From positions 1-64,000 of the forward strand of contig NZ_SMSJ01000016.1 in NCBI RefSeq assembly GCF_004355005.1: a stretch of DNA of 64,000 bases, given 5' to 3'. Below, piece by piece: positions 36,602 to 45,354 of this stretch (position 1 is the first letter of the stretch; each line of letters begins with the position of its first letter). The stretch is from Dankookia rubra. Its GTDB lineage: Bacteria > Pseudomonadota > Alphaproteobacteria > Acetobacterales > Acetobacteraceae. Both the position numbers and the translations under genes were made by a program. The notes beneath the pieces are model-generated. The model ran no database searches and was not told where the DNA came from. It saw only the letters and a program-made list of their open reading frames with translations.

Positions 36602-37591
36602 TCAGCAGCGCATGGCCGCCCCAGCCAGAGGCGCCCACCCCTCCAGCAGCCAAACCGAAAAGAGCCGCCGGGGGTCGCTCCACATCCGCGCCGCACGCCA
36701 GCCGGCTGCCCTGGCCAGCGCCTCCAGCCCCTCGGGTCGGTATTTGTGGCTGCTCTCTGTATGGATGGTCTCGCCCTCGGCGAAGCGGAAGTTCCGCCCC
36801 GCCAGCCGCACCACTTGCGGCCGGAGCGAGGCGAGATGCATCTCCACCCGCTCCAGCGCCGGGTTCCAGACCGCGCGATGGGCAAAGCCGGTCAGGTCGA
36901 AATCGGCCCCGGCCTCGCGGTTCAACCGGTGCAGCAGGTTGAGGTCGAAGGCCGCGGTCACCCCGGCGGCGTCGTCATAGGCTGCCGTCAACGCCGCGAC
37001 CTCCTTCACCAGGTCGGCGCCGAGCAGCATGCGCGACCCCGCGCCGAGGCTTGCATGGGCCCGCCGTAGGAAAGCTGTCGCCTCGGCGGGTTCAAAATTG
37101 CCGATGGTGGAGCCGGGAAAGAAGCCGAGCCGCGGCGCCGCGCCGATCCGCTTCGGGAGGGCAAAGCCCTGGGTGAAGTCGGCGACCACCGGCAGCACCG
37201 GCAGGCCGGGCCGCGCCGAGGCGACGCGGGAAGCCGCGGCCTCCAGCCATTCGGGCGCGATGTCGACTGGGACATAGGCAGCCGGGGCGTGCAGCCCGGC
37301 AAGCAGCAACTCGGCCTTCGCACCGTCACCAGGCCCGAATTCCACCACCGCGGCACCAGGGCCGATCGCCGCCGCGATTGCCTCGGCCTGCTCGGTCAGG
37401 ATCTTGGTTTCGGTCCGCGTCGGATAGTATTCTGGCAGCCGGGTGATCGCCTCGAAGAGCCGGGCGCCCTCGGCATCGTAGAGCCATTTGCAGGGCAGCG
37501 TCTTGCGCGGAGCGGAGAGCCCGGCGACGGCATCGGCGACCAGCGCGGCGCGCTGTGCCTCCGCTGCGTCGCGAGCGAGCGCGCCGCTCAT
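36602..37591 (-). CDS. egtD: L-histidine N-alpha-methyltransferase (ergothioneine biosynthesis)
   Basis: A 329-residue EgtD, which trimethylates histidine to hercynine using SAM. Diagnostic sequence: PCKWLYDAEGARLFEAITRLPEYYPTRTE, the SAM site VVEFGPGDGAKAELLL (about residues 84-99), GFFPGSTIGNF (about 155-165), and the C-terminal IHTESSHKYRPEGLEALA that contributes to histidine binding. The length is as expected. It follows egtB with a 4-base overlap. No egtA, egtC or egtE is nearby, so later steps must be encoded elsewhere or use the short pathway. Confidence 0.93.
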   Translation of the reverse strand: MSGALARDAAEAQRAALVADAVAGLSAPRKTLPCKWLYDAEGARLFEAITRLPEYYPTRTETKILTEQAEAIAAAIGPGAAVVEFGPGDGAKAELLLAGLHAPAAYVPVDIAPEWLEAAASRVASARPGLPVLPVVADFTQGFALPKRIGAAPRLGFFPGSTIGNFEPAEATAFLRRAHASLGAGSRMLLGADLVKEVAALTAAYDDAAGVTAAFDLNLLHRLNREAGADFDLTGFAHRAVWNPALERVEMHLASLRPQVVRLAGRNFRFAEGETIHTESSHKYRPEGLEALARAAGWRAARMWSDPRRLFSVWLLEGWAPLAGAAMRC

Positions 37592-38793
37592 GCCGCATCC
37601 TCCGCCAGACGCAGCGTGCTGAATTGCCAGCGCGCCCCGGGCGGGAAGAAGTTGCGGTAGCTCGGTCGGGTGTGGCCAGGCGGAGTGGCCAGCGAGCCGC
37701 CGCGCAGGATCATCTGGTTGATCATGAACTTGCCGTTGTACTCGCCGACCGCGCCCTCCCAGGGACGGAAGCCGGGATAGGGAAGGTAGGCGCTGGCGGT
37801 CCATTGCCAGCCGATGCCGGCAGCGTCGCGGAAGCCGGGCAGCGCCGCGGCGACCTCCCATTCCGCCTCGGTCGGCAGCCGCTTGCCGGACCAGCGGGCG
37901 AAGGCCTCGGCCTCGTACCAGGAGATGTGGCGGACCGGCGCGGCAGGGTCGACTGGGCGAAGCCCGGCCGGGGTATATTGCAGCCAGCCGGCCTCGCCGC
38001 GCTGCCAGTACATCGGCGCCTCCCAGCCCTCGGAGGCGCAGGCGGCCCAGCCATCGCTCATCCAGAGGGTCGGCGTCCGGTAGCCGGCATCCGCGATGAA
38101 GCCGAACCAGTCGGCATTGCTGACCAACCGGTCGGCGACGCGGCAACCAGGGATCCAAGTGCGATGGCGGGGTGCTTCGTTGTCGAAGGCGAAGCCAGCA
38201 CCGGCATGGCCGATCTCGCCGACACCCTCCGGCAAGTCCAGCCAGCGCGGCTCGCCGGTCGCGGCGCGCGGCTCCCGCCAGTCCGGGTCATAAGCCGGAA
38301 GCAAAGGGTTCTGCGACAGCGCGTGCAGGATGTCGGTCAGCAGCAGTTCCTGGTGCTGCTCCTCATGCTGCAGGCCGAGTTCGACCAGCGGCAGTGCCTC
38401 GGGCGGCGGGTCGCGCAGCAACGCCGCCATGCCGGCATCGACATGCGCGCGATAAGCCGAGACCTCCTCTGCCGAGGGCCGGGTCAGCATGCCCCGCCGT
38501 GGCCGTGCATGCCGCGGGCCGGCGGCCTCGTAGTAGGAGTTGAAAAGGAAGCCGAAACGCTCGTCGAAGCGGCGATAGCCCGGCAGATGCGGGATCAGCA
38601 GGAAAGTCTCGAAGAACCAAGTGGTATGTGCCCGGTGCCACTTGGCGGGGCTGGCATCCGGCATGGACTGGATGCATTGGTCCTCAGCCGAAAGCGGTGC
38701 CGCCAACATCTCGGTGCGGCCACGCACCGCCGCGAAGCGCGCCTCGGTCGGGTTCGAGCTGCCCGCTGGGCTGCGGGTCTGGATGAGGTTCAT
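37588..38793 (-). CDS. egtB: ergothioneine biosynthesis sulfoxide synthase
   Basis: A 401-residue EgtB, the iron-dependent enzyme that joins hercynine to a sulfur donor. The N-terminal DinB-like domain supplies one histidine in AKWHRAHTTWFFETFL (about residue 53) and the HX3HXE iron motif in LQHEEQHQELLLTDIL (about 133-148). The C-terminal formylglycine-generating-enzyme-like domain shows VRHISWYEAEAFARWSGKRLPTEAEWE and NFFPPGARWQFSTLRLAED. The start was chosen at MNLIQTR; upstream sequence lacks similarity. It is the first gene of a two-gene egtB-egtD operon and is preceded by 186 bases without a convincing gene. Confidence 0.93.
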   Translation of the reverse strand: MNLIQTRSPAGSSNPTEARFAAVRGRTEMLAAPLSAEDQCIQSMPDASPAKWHRAHTTWFFETFLLIPHLPGYRRFDERFGFLFNSYYEAAGPRHARPRRGMLTRPSAEEVSAYRAHVDAGMAALLRDPPPEALPLVELGLQHEEQHQELLLTDILHALSQNPLLPAYDPDWREPRAATGEPRWLDLPEGVGEIGHAGAGFAFDNEAPRHRTWIPGCRVADRLVSNADWFGFIADAGYRTPTLWMSDGWAACASEGWEAPMYWQRGEAGWLQYTPAGLRPVDPAAPVRHISWYEAEAFARWSGKRLPTEAEWEVAAALPGFRDAAGIGWQWTASAYLPYPGFRPWEGAVGEYNGKFMINQMILRGGSLATPPGHTRPSYRNFFPPGARWQFSTLRLAEDAA

Positions 38794-38979
38794 GCGCGCT
38801 CCTGGTGTTTCCGGCCGCAGGTGATGGTCCCTTCGGGCCGGGCGCCTGGCGGGGTGCAAAAGCCGCCGGACCTCGATGGTTCCGGCTCCCGTCATCGCGG
38901 CTTCGTTCCTTCAGGCTGGAACGTTACCGCGCCTCGGCCAGACGGGTGCGCACGAAGTCGTTCAGACGGATGGCCGACA

Positions 38980-40185
38980 TCAAACGATGGTCAGGACCGG
39001 CAGCGGCAGCGCCAGCCTGCCATCCCAGCGGCAGTGGCGCGCGAGCTCCGCCCGCGCTGCAACGGCCGCGGTGCCGTCCAGCACCAGCAGCAGGTCGGGC
39101 TGCACCTCGTCCAGGGCCGCCGGCGGCAGGATCGGCACTTGGCTGCCCGGCAGTTCGAGCCCGCTCTGACCGACCTCCGGATGCACGGTAAAGCCGATCA
39201 AACCGGGGCCGAGCCCGGTTGCCGCGGCCAGGGTCGCCGCCGCAGTGCCGGCGCCGAAGCCGGCGACCACCCGCCCGTCCCGCCGGGCGCCGACCAGCAG
39301 GTCGAGCACCGCGAGCCTTGCCTCCGCCACCGCCACGGCGGCGCGGTGATAGGCCGCGGGGCCTTCCAGCCCGGCCGCCCGCTCGGCCTCCCGCCGCCCC
39401 AGCACGGTGCCGGCGATCGGCTTGGTCGCGTCCTCCTCGTGCCGGACCAGCAGGCGGAGCCAGGGACCGGGGCCCGGCACGGCCTCGATCTCGAAGAGCA
39501 CGAGCCCGTGCTGCCAGAGCAGCATCTCGGCCACCAGAAGCGAGGGCAGTGCCGGCACCGCATGGGCCAGCAGGTCGAAGCGGTTGCCGGCGAGCCGGGC
39601 CATCAAATCAGGGATGTCGAAAACCGCAACGCCGCCCGGAGCGAGCAGCGCGCGGACCCCGGCCAGCGCATCGGCCAAGTCCATGGCCGTTGCCAGCAAC
39701 GGCCCGGCCAGCAACAGGACCGGAGGCGGCAGCGCCTCCCGCAGCCGGAGCGCGCTGAGCGCGCCAGTGGGAACGGCCTGGGCCGGGATGTCGCGGTCGC
39801 GGAAAGGGGCCAGCACCGTGGCATCGAAGGCGGCGACCGGCGTGCCGGGGCCGAGCCGAAGCCGCGTGGCGATAATGCCGGCGAAGCCGTCGGGCGGGCA
39901 GGGCGCCGGGTCACGCAGGACGGCACCGCCGGAGGCCACCTGCACCAGCCGGCAGTCGCCGCAGACAAAGGCACGCAGCGGGGCACACACGGTACGAACG
40001 CCGGCGGCGGCCCGTACAGGGTCGACCGAGAGCGGCACCAGGCCAAGATCGGCAACCTCCTCGGTCAGAGTCGCGCCGCAACCCCGGCAGGTCTGCCCCT
40101 GCCCCGGCTTGAACAGGTCCAAGCCGCCAGCCTCCCGATCCATGTCCCGAGCCAGTGAAGTCCCGAGAACCGAGCGGCGTTGCAT
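38980..40185 (-). CDS. degenerate C-methyltransferase-like protein
   Basis: A 401-residue protein with the architecture of the TylC3-like methyltransferases but an eroded SAM site. The N-terminal zinc domain is kept: CRGCGATLTEEVADLGLVPLS at about residues 34-54, and later VCGDCRLVQVA. The C-terminal domain is also recognisable (VVAGFGAGTAAATLAAATG, then PGSQVPILPPAAL). At the place of the SAM-binding loop it reads TPVAAFDATVLAPFRD instead of a V-E-x-A-S-N-D-G pattern. The product may be catalytically inactive, or bind a sugar without methylating it. It shares one base with the downstream-paired SPINDLY gene's end, so the two are coupled in one operon with the glycosyltransferase. Confidence 0.7.
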   Translation of the reverse strand: MQRRSVLGTSLARDMDREAGGLDLFKPGQGQTCRGCGATLTEEVADLGLVPLSVDPVRAAAGVRTVCAPLRAFVCGDCRLVQVASGGAVLRDPAPCPPDGFAGIIATRLRLGPGTPVAAFDATVLAPFRDRDIPAQAVPTGALSALRLREALPPPVLLLAGPLLATAMDLADALAGVRALLAPGGVAVFDIPDLMARLAGNRFDLLAHAVPALPSLLVAEMLLWQHGLVLFEIEAVPGPGPWLRLLVRHEEDATKPIAGTVLGRREAERAAGLEGPAAYHRAAVAVAEARLAVLDLLVGARRDGRVVAGFGAGTAAATLAAATGLGPGLIGFTVHPEVGQSGLELPGSQVPILPPAALDEVQPDLLLVLDGTAAVAARAELARHCRWDGRLALPLPVLTIV

Positions 40186-42467
40186 CACACCGGCGTCGCC
40201 GGGCCGCACCATTCGCGCCAGGCGTGCCGCAGCGCAGCGGCGAGGGACCGGCCGAAGCGCGGCGCGTCGCAGAGCGGGGCGGCGGCGACCCTGGCGCGCA
40301 GCCCGGCCCGGAGCGCGGCGAGCCGCGGCAGGTCGCGCGCCCGCTCGATCGCCAGCGCGACGTAATCCGCCTCGGTAGCCGCGACCCAATCGGGCAGTCC
40401 GGTATTCGCCAGGTGGCTCAGCGCGTGCCGGGCGCAGAAGCTGTCCCCGGCCAGCGCCACAACCGGCACGCCCATCCAGAGCGCCTCGCAGACCGTGAGC
40501 CCGCCGGCATAGGGGAAGGGGTCGAGGGCGATGTCGATACCGCCGTAAGCGGCGAGCAGCGCCTGGTGCGGCACGCCCCCCTCCAGCGCCACGCGGTCCT
40601 CCGGCAAGCCATGCGCCGCGAGGCGGGCGCGGACCCGGTCGCGCGTCGCTGCCTCCCCAAGCGCATGGGTGCGGAGGGCGAGGCGCGCACCGGGCACGGC
40701 GGCCAGGATGCGGGCCCAGGCGCGCAGCGATGGCGGCGTCACCTTGGCCAGGTTGTTGAAGCAGCCGAAGGTGACATGACCACGGGTGAGCGCCGGCAAT
40801 GGCGCGACCGGGGGCGCCGCTGCCGGCGGCAGGTAGCAAACATAGCCTTCCGGCAGCCGCAGCAGGCGCTCGGCATAGAAGGCATCGAAGCCCGCCGGCG
40901 TCTCCCAATGGTCGGTCAGCATCCAGTCGAGCCCGTCGAGGCCCATGCTGCCGGTCTGCATCCCGACCCATTTGATGGCCACTGGCGCCGGCTTGCGCTG
41001 CAGGAGCCCGGGCCGGCCGCCATCGCCATAGCCCCCGAGGTCGAGCAGGATGTCGATGCCGTCCACCGCCATCATCGCGGCGACCGACGCATCGTCGAGC
41101 GCCCCGACCTCCCGCCACACCGCGCAGCGGGCGCGGAAGCGGCCGGCCATCGTGTCGCTGCGCGGCTTCAGGCTGTAGGCGATGAGATCGAACTCCGCCT
41201 CCGGCAGTGCCTCCAGCCCCGCCAGCGTCAGCCAGCCGACCGGGTGCTGCCCGAGCCCGCCCGAGAGCAGCCCCACCCGCAGCCGCCGGTCCGGGTCGCG
41301 CGGCCGGGCCGGGGACGCGGCGGCGGGTCCGAGCCGGGCGGCGACCGCGCGCCCGGCCGCGAGCAGCGCCGCGGCATGGCCGCGCTCCGGGTGGTAGGGC
41401 AGCACCGCCATGCGGTTCATCAGCGCCTGGGTGCCGCCGGCGGGGTGCGCCACGGCTGCCTCGGCAACCTCCAGCGCCGCCGCCTGCTCGCCGAGCGCGT
41501 TCAGCGCCAGGGCCTGGTTCATCAGCAGGATCGGCTGCGGGCCGAAGGCGCGGATCGCCTCCTCCAGCATCTCAAGCATCGCCGAGACGCGGTGCGACTT
41601 CCACAGCACCGTCGCCAGCCGGTTGCGCAGGTCGAGGTCGCCCGGCCGGGCGGCAATGGCGGCGCGCAGCAGCGGCTCGGCTTCCTGCCCGCGCCCGGCA
41701 TCGGCCAGACCCAGACCCAACGCCGCCTGGATCTCCGCCGCATCGGGCGCCAGCATCGCGGCAACACGAAGTTCCGCCAGCGCGGTCGGGTACCGGCCGG
41801 CGGCGCCGTGCAGCTCCGCCGCGGCGACCGCCAGGCCGGCAGAGGTCGGGTCCGCCGCGGCCCGGGTGGCGACGTCGACAAGCGCCGCTTCCGCCCCGTC
41901 GCGGCGCAGCAGCGCCCGGGCCAGCAGCCGCGCCGCGCCGGCATGCGCCGGGCGTTGCGCCAGCACCGCCTCCGCCCGGGCGATTGCCGTCGGCAGATCG
42001 TCCAACCGCAGGGCGAGCCTGGCGGCGGCGACGTCCAGCTCGGGCTCGGCCGGGTCGAGCAGCCGGGCGCATGTGATGCGGGCGACGGCGGCCTCGATGC
42101 GGCCGCTCTCCTCCTCGAGCGCGGCGAGCGCCGCCAGCGCCGGGACATGCCGCGGGTCGCGCGCCAAAGCGGCGTGAAAATGCGCCTCGGCCTGCGCTGC
42201 CTCGCCACGCAGCCCGGCGATGGTGCCGAGGCGGAAGGCCGGCTCGGCATGGCCGGGCAAGGCCCGCGCCGCCGCCTCGAGCGCCGGCACCGCCTCGGCC
42301 AGCCGGCCGAGCTGCATCAGGGCAAGGCCAAGGTTGAGCGGGGCGAGGCCGCCCCCCTCCCCGGCCGCCGCCGCTTCCTCGAGCAGCGGCACTGCCGCGG
42401 CCGGCGCGCCGCCGGCCAGGGCGGCGAGCCCGGCTGGCCAGCCGCCGCTTTCAGTGGCCGATCGCAT
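40185..42467 (-). CDS. second TPR-containing O-GlcNAc-transferase-like (SPINDLY) glycosyltransferase
   Basis: A 760-residue paralogue of the protein at 33157-35541. Residues about 10-350 are alanine-rich TPR repeats (PLNLGLALMQLGRLAEAVPALEAA, and similar). The catalytic half has LRVGLLSGGLGQHPVGWLTLAGLEAL, DGIDILLDLGGYGDGGRPGLL, AIKWVGMQTGSMGLDGLDW, HVTFGCFNNLAKVTP and the nucleotide-sugar site YAGGLTVCEALWMGVPVVAL. It was given the start at 42467 because the sequence ahead of it (in another Met) is non-conserved. It overlaps the TPR-methyltransferase gene by 17 bases. It is probably the second flagellin- or surface-protein O-glycosyltransferase. Confidence 0.83.
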   Translation of the reverse strand: MRSATESGGWPAGLAALAGGAPAAAVPLLEEAAAAGEGGGLAPLNLGLALMQLGRLAEAVPALEAAARALPGHAEPAFRLGTIAGLRGEAAQAEAHFHAALARDPRHVPALAALAALEEESGRIEAAVARITCARLLDPAEPELDVAAARLALRLDDLPTAIARAEAVLAQRPAHAGAARLLARALLRRDGAEAALVDVATRAAADPTSAGLAVAAAELHGAAGRYPTALAELRVAAMLAPDAAEIQAALGLGLADAGRGQEAEPLLRAAIAARPGDLDLRNRLATVLWKSHRVSAMLEMLEEAIRAFGPQPILLMNQALALNALGEQAAALEVAEAAVAHPAGGTQALMNRMAVLPYHPERGHAAALLAAGRAVAARLGPAAASPARPRDPDRRLRVGLLSGGLGQHPVGWLTLAGLEALPEAEFDLIAYSLKPRSDTMAGRFRARCAVWREVGALDDASVAAMMAVDGIDILLDLGGYGDGGRPGLLQRKPAPVAIKWVGMQTGSMGLDGLDWMLTDHWETPAGFDAFYAERLLRLPEGYVCYLPPAAAPPVAPLPALTRGHVTFGCFNNLAKVTPPSLRAWARILAAVPGARLALRTHALGEAATRDRVRARLAAHGLPEDRVALEGGVPHQALLAAYGGIDIALDPFPYAGGLTVCEALWMGVPVVALAGDSFCARHALSHLANTGLPDWVAATEADYVALAIERARDLPRLAALRAGLRARVAAAPLCDAPRFGRSLAAALRHAWREWCGPATPV

Positions 42468-43863
42468 GGGCCGCCACCAGCAGGCCGGGGATGCTCGCCT
42501 CGCCATCGCGGCGCAATGCTTCCTCGCGGCATTCGAGCGCCTGCAGCCCGGCCGCCTTCAGGCAGGCCGCGAGGTAGTCCGGCGCATGGGCATAGCGGCC
42601 TGACGGGCCGAGCCGCCAGCCGGCGCCGGCCTCGGCCCGTTCCAGGCTGAACACCAGCAGCCCGCCCGGCGCCAGGCGCTGCCGGCAGAGCGCCAGGGTT
42701 TCGTTCAGGTCACCGAGGTAGCAGAAGACATCCGCCGCGGTGATCAGGGCATAGGCCGCGCCCTCTTCCCGCAGCACGGCCGTCAGATCGGCCTGCCGCA
42801 GGCTGGTGTAGAGGTGCTTGGCCGCGGCCTGTTCCAGCATGCGGCGCGACAGGTCGACGCCAGTCAACGGCCCGTGCAGCAGGTCCGACAGCGCCACCCC
42901 CGCCAGGCCGGTGCCGCAGCCGAGATCGAGCACCGGACCGAGCGAGGCCCGACCCGCCGCGACCGCCGGCAGCAGCCGTTCGACCGCGCGGCGGATCAGC
43001 CCGGGCACCCGGTAGCCGAGCCCCAGCAGCGAGGTTTCGAAATGCGGCGCATAGCCGTCGAACAGCGTGGCGACATAGTCTTCCGGCGCCCTGTCCTGCG
43101 TGGTGCCGCTGCTGGCCGCGGCGAGGTGCGCGAGATAGTGGCTTGCGGGGGAGAGTCGGGCGGCGGCGGCGAAGTGCGGCCCGGCCTCGGCCAGCCGGCC
43201 CTGGCTGACCAGGGCATGCGCCAGCACGCTGTGCACTGCGCCCTCGACGATGCCGCGGGCCAGCGCGGCACGCGCCAGGCGCTCGGCCTCCGGCGCGTCG
43301 TCGGCCAGCAGCGCCGCCTGGGCGCGCAGCGCGGCGATGCCCGGTGTCGAGGGCGCCTGCTGTTCGCAATGCGCCAGCAGTTCCGCCGCCGCCTCGTGAC
43401 GGCCGGCGCGCATGAAGGCCTGGCCGAGCCGCGCCTGCAGCGCGGCATTGCCGGGATCGGCGCGCCAAGCCTCGCCGAGGAACCAGATCGCCTCGTCGTG
43501 GCGGCCTTCCTCGAGCAGGGCGGTGGCCAGCAGCAGGCGGCCGGCGGTATCGCCGGGCGCGGCCATGACCGCAGTCGCGGCATCCTCGGCAGCGCCGGCA
43601 TGATGGCCCCGGGCCAGGCGGATGCGCGCGCGCAAGCGATGCAGCCGCGCGTCGTCCGTCGTCCCGGCAAGAGCGGCATCGGCAGCCGTCTCCGCCTCCT
43701 CCAGCCGCAGGAGCTGCAGCATCGCCTCGGCGCGGAGCGCGGCGGAGGCCGGGGCGCCCAGTCGGCCGAGCCGATCGAGCATTGGCAGCGCCTCCTCCGC
43801 CCGGCCGTCGCGCAGCAGGGCGTGGGCCTGGTTGGCGAGGCGGTCGACGAGCGGCGCGGTCAT
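42451..43863 (-). CDS. TPR-domain SAM-dependent methyltransferase
   Basis: A 470-residue fusion of TPR repeats (about residues 5-240, for example AIWFLGEAWRADPGNAALQARLGQAF) to a class I methyltransferase (about 265-470). The methyltransferase part begins with DYVATLFDGYAPHFE, has the SAM motif GPVLDLGCGTGLAGVALSDLL (about 309-329) and continues to ADVFCYLGDLNETLALC. Proteins of this build occur next to flagellin glycosylation genes and may methylate the glycan or the protein. It overlaps flaF by 4 bases, tying it to the flagellin genes, and is followed by the SPINDLY gene. Confidence 0.85.
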   Translation of the reverse strand: MTAPLVDRLANQAHALLRDGRAEEALPMLDRLGRLGAPASAALRAEAMLQLLRLEEAETAADAALAGTTDDARLHRLRARIRLARGHHAGAAEDAATAVMAAPGDTAGRLLLATALLEEGRHDEAIWFLGEAWRADPGNAALQARLGQAFMRAGRHEAAAELLAHCEQQAPSTPGIAALRAQAALLADDAPEAERLARAALARGIVEGAVHSVLAHALVSQGRLAEAGPHFAAAARLSPASHYLAHLAAASSGTTQDRAPEDYVATLFDGYAPHFETSLLGLGYRVPGLIRRAVERLLPAVAAGRASLGPVLDLGCGTGLAGVALSDLLHGPLTGVDLSRRMLEQAAAKHLYTSLRQADLTAVLREEGAAYALITAADVFCYLGDLNETLALCRQRLAPGGLLVFSLERAEAGAGWRLGPSGRYAHAPDYLAACLKAAGLQALECREEALRRDGEASIPGLLVAAHAIGH

Positions 43864-44228
43864 CGCCAGAGGCCCGCGGCAAAGAGGTCGTTCATTTCGG
43901 CAACGAAGCCGAGATCGGGCGAGGGCTGGTCGCATTCGCGCAGCACCGCCAGCGCAACGCCGGCGATCTGCCCGCGCAAGGAGGGCGGCAGGGCATTGGT
44001 CGGGTCCATCACCGCGGCATGCACGGCGTCCCAGAGGCGGCGATTGTCGGCGACGGCGCGGGCCCGGGCCAGCGGCTCGGCTTGCTCCGCGGTGCGGATG
44101 GCGCGGGTGGCGCGGGCGAAGACCTCGGCCTCCATCTGCTTCGTGGTCATGCGGCGGCGATAGGCCGCGGCGCCGGCGGCGGAGACGGTGGCGGGCGGCG
44201 GCTCGGCCGCGGAGATCTGTTCGGACAT
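43860..44228 (-). CDS. flaF: FlaF, flagellin synthesis regulator
   Basis: A 122-residue FlaF-like protein (from MSEQISAAE). The conserved core is AAYRRRMTTKQMEAEVFARATRAIRTAEQ and DNRRLWDAVHAAVMDPTNALPPSLRGQIAGVALAVL. In alphaproteobacteria FlaF is needed for flagellin secretion and works opposite FlbT, which represses flagellin mRNA translation through its 5' leader. It lies 177 bases downstream of flagellin on the same strand. No flbT is in the window. A Met three codons upstream is an alternative start. Confidence 0.82.
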   Translation of the reverse strand: MSEQISAAEPPPATVSAAGAAAYRRRMTTKQMEAEVFARATRAIRTAEQAEPLARARAVADNRRLWDAVHAAVMDPTNALPPSLRGQIAGVALAVLRECDQPSPDLGFVAEMNDLFAAGLWR

Positions 44229-44405
44229 GCGCAGCAATCCTTGCTGGGTAGCCGTCCTGCGGTTGGACTGGCTCGCCGCTCCGCGGCGGACATCGCCTGG
44301 CGTGCGGGGCGGGCCATAACGGCCAGGAAGGCGTCGGCCGGCATCCTGCCGGCGGGATAGGCGCCCCCGCGCATTGCGGGGCTGGCGACGCGATGGAGTG
44401 CGGGA

Positions 44406-45242
44406 TTAGCGGAACAGGCTGAGCAGGCTCTGCGGCGACTGGTTGGCGATCGACAGCGCCTGGGTACCCAGCTGCTGGCGAATCTGCAGCGACTGCAGCT
44501 TGGCGGATTCCTTGGCCAGGTCGGCATCGACCAGGGCGCCGAGGCCGCCTTCCTGCGCGTCCATCTTGGCCTTGTTGTAGGTGATCTGGCTGTCGATGTA
44601 GTTCGAGTAGGAGCCGAAATTGTTCAGCTGCGTCAGCGTGTTGCTGATGGCGGCGGTGATCGCGCCCCCCGAAGTCAGCGCCGCCGCGGCGGAGCTCGCC
44701 GTCCAGGCATTGGCACCCGAGACGCCATTGAAGACGTTCGTCAGCGCGGAGTAGCCGTTGAAGCTGTAGGTCACGCCGGCGCCGTTGCGCACCACGGTAT
44801 TGGCCAGGGTGGACACGCTCTCGTCGAGGATGTTCTTGCCGTTGTAGCTGGCATCCTCGATGAAGGCCTTGATGTTGTTGGTGAGTTCCTTGGCCTGCGC
44901 CTGATACTGCGATTGCTGGTCGGCGGTGATGGTCGCGTCGGCCAGCTTGACGACGATGGTCTTGAGCTTCTTCAGCGTCTCGCCGACATTGGTCAGGCTG
45001 GCATTGGTGACGTCGAGCAACCCCTTCACGCCGCCGAGCTGCTCGTTCGCCGAGGCTGTGGCTGCGATCTCGCCACGCACGCGCTCGGCCACCGCATAGG
45101 CGGCACCGTCGTCCTTTGCGTCGGCGACGCGGAAGCCGGTCGAGATCCGCTTCTGGGTAGCGGTCAGCTCGTCCGCAGTCTTGTTGAGCGATTGCAGCGC
45201 GACCATCGCGCCGACATTGGTATTCACCGAGTTCAACGGCAT
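44406..45242 (-). CDS. flagellin
   Basis: A 278-residue flagellin, short because the variable surface domain is small. The N-terminal D0/D1 helices read SVNTNVGAMVALQSLNKTADELTATQKRISTGFRVADAKDDGAAYAVAERVRG (residues 5-57, shown here as family blocks LNKTADELTATQKRISTGFR and AKDDGAAYAVAERVRG). The C-terminal helix is KLQSLQIRQQLGTQALSIANQSPQSLLSLFR-like, ending Leu-Phe-Arg. The middle (about 150-215) is rich in Ser, Thr, Asn and Ala, giving many possible O-glycosylation sites. A GGAGGG ribosome site sits 9 bases before the ATG, and a strong hairpin lies just upstream of it. It is followed by flaF and the glycosyltransferase run. Confidence 0.95.
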   Translation of the reverse strand: MPLNSVNTNVGAMVALQSLNKTADELTATQKRISTGFRVADAKDDGAAYAVAERVRGEIAATASANEQLGGVKGLLDVTNASLTNVGETLKKLKTIVVKLADATITADQQSQYQAQAKELTNNIKAFIEDASYNGKNILDESVSTLANTVVRNGAGVTYSFNGYSALTNVFNGVSGANAWTASSAAAALTSGGAITAAISNTLTQLNNFGSYSNYIDSQITYNKAKMDAQEGGLGALVDADLAKESAKLQSLQIRQQLGTQALSIANQSPQSLLSLFR

Positions 45243-45265
45243 GCGGGTTTTCCCTCCGATCGTCG

Positions 45266-45286
45266 GGTCCCGGGTCGTCCGGGACC
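45266..45286 (-). promoter_or_regulatory. hairpin in the flagellin mRNA leader
   Basis: A perfect 8-bp stem (GGTCCCGG / CCGGGACC) with a 5-base loop lies 24-44 bases upstream of the flagellin ATG and 8 bases upstream of its GGAGGG ribosome site. In Caulobacter, FlbT acts on the flagellin 5' leader, which contains base-paired structure. This hairpin is the natural candidate for such control here, with flaF next to the gene. The structure is seen directly; the function is inference. Confidence 0.55.
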
Positions 45287-45354
45287 ACGACCGCACCCTG
45301 CCCCGGCCCGGGTGAAAGCCGGGTTAAGACGGGAGCAGGATGCGCCGCGCAGGG

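Noticed and set aside
38924-38980. An 18-codon frame (starting MSAIRLNDF) overlapping the stop of the degenerate methyltransferase gene as TGATG
   Set aside because: Translational coupling geometry is right, but it is too short to judge and no known peptide fits.
40155-42650. An 831-residue plus-strand open frame over the second SPINDLY gene
   Set aside because: The product is Arg/Gly/Gln-rich low-complexity sequence without domains; the minus strand carries TPR and GT41 motifs.
44365-44381. CCCCGC-GCATT-GCGGGG hairpin between flagellin and flaF
   Set aside because: The stem is only 6 bp, with no T-tract; it could be a weak terminator but is common by chance in DNA this rich in GC.
45290-45354. 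A sigma-28-like flagellin promoter (TTAA about 16 bases before GCCGGGGC)
   Set aside because: The -10 element differs from the sigma-28 consensus and no good sigma-54 site is present either, so no promoter is claimed.
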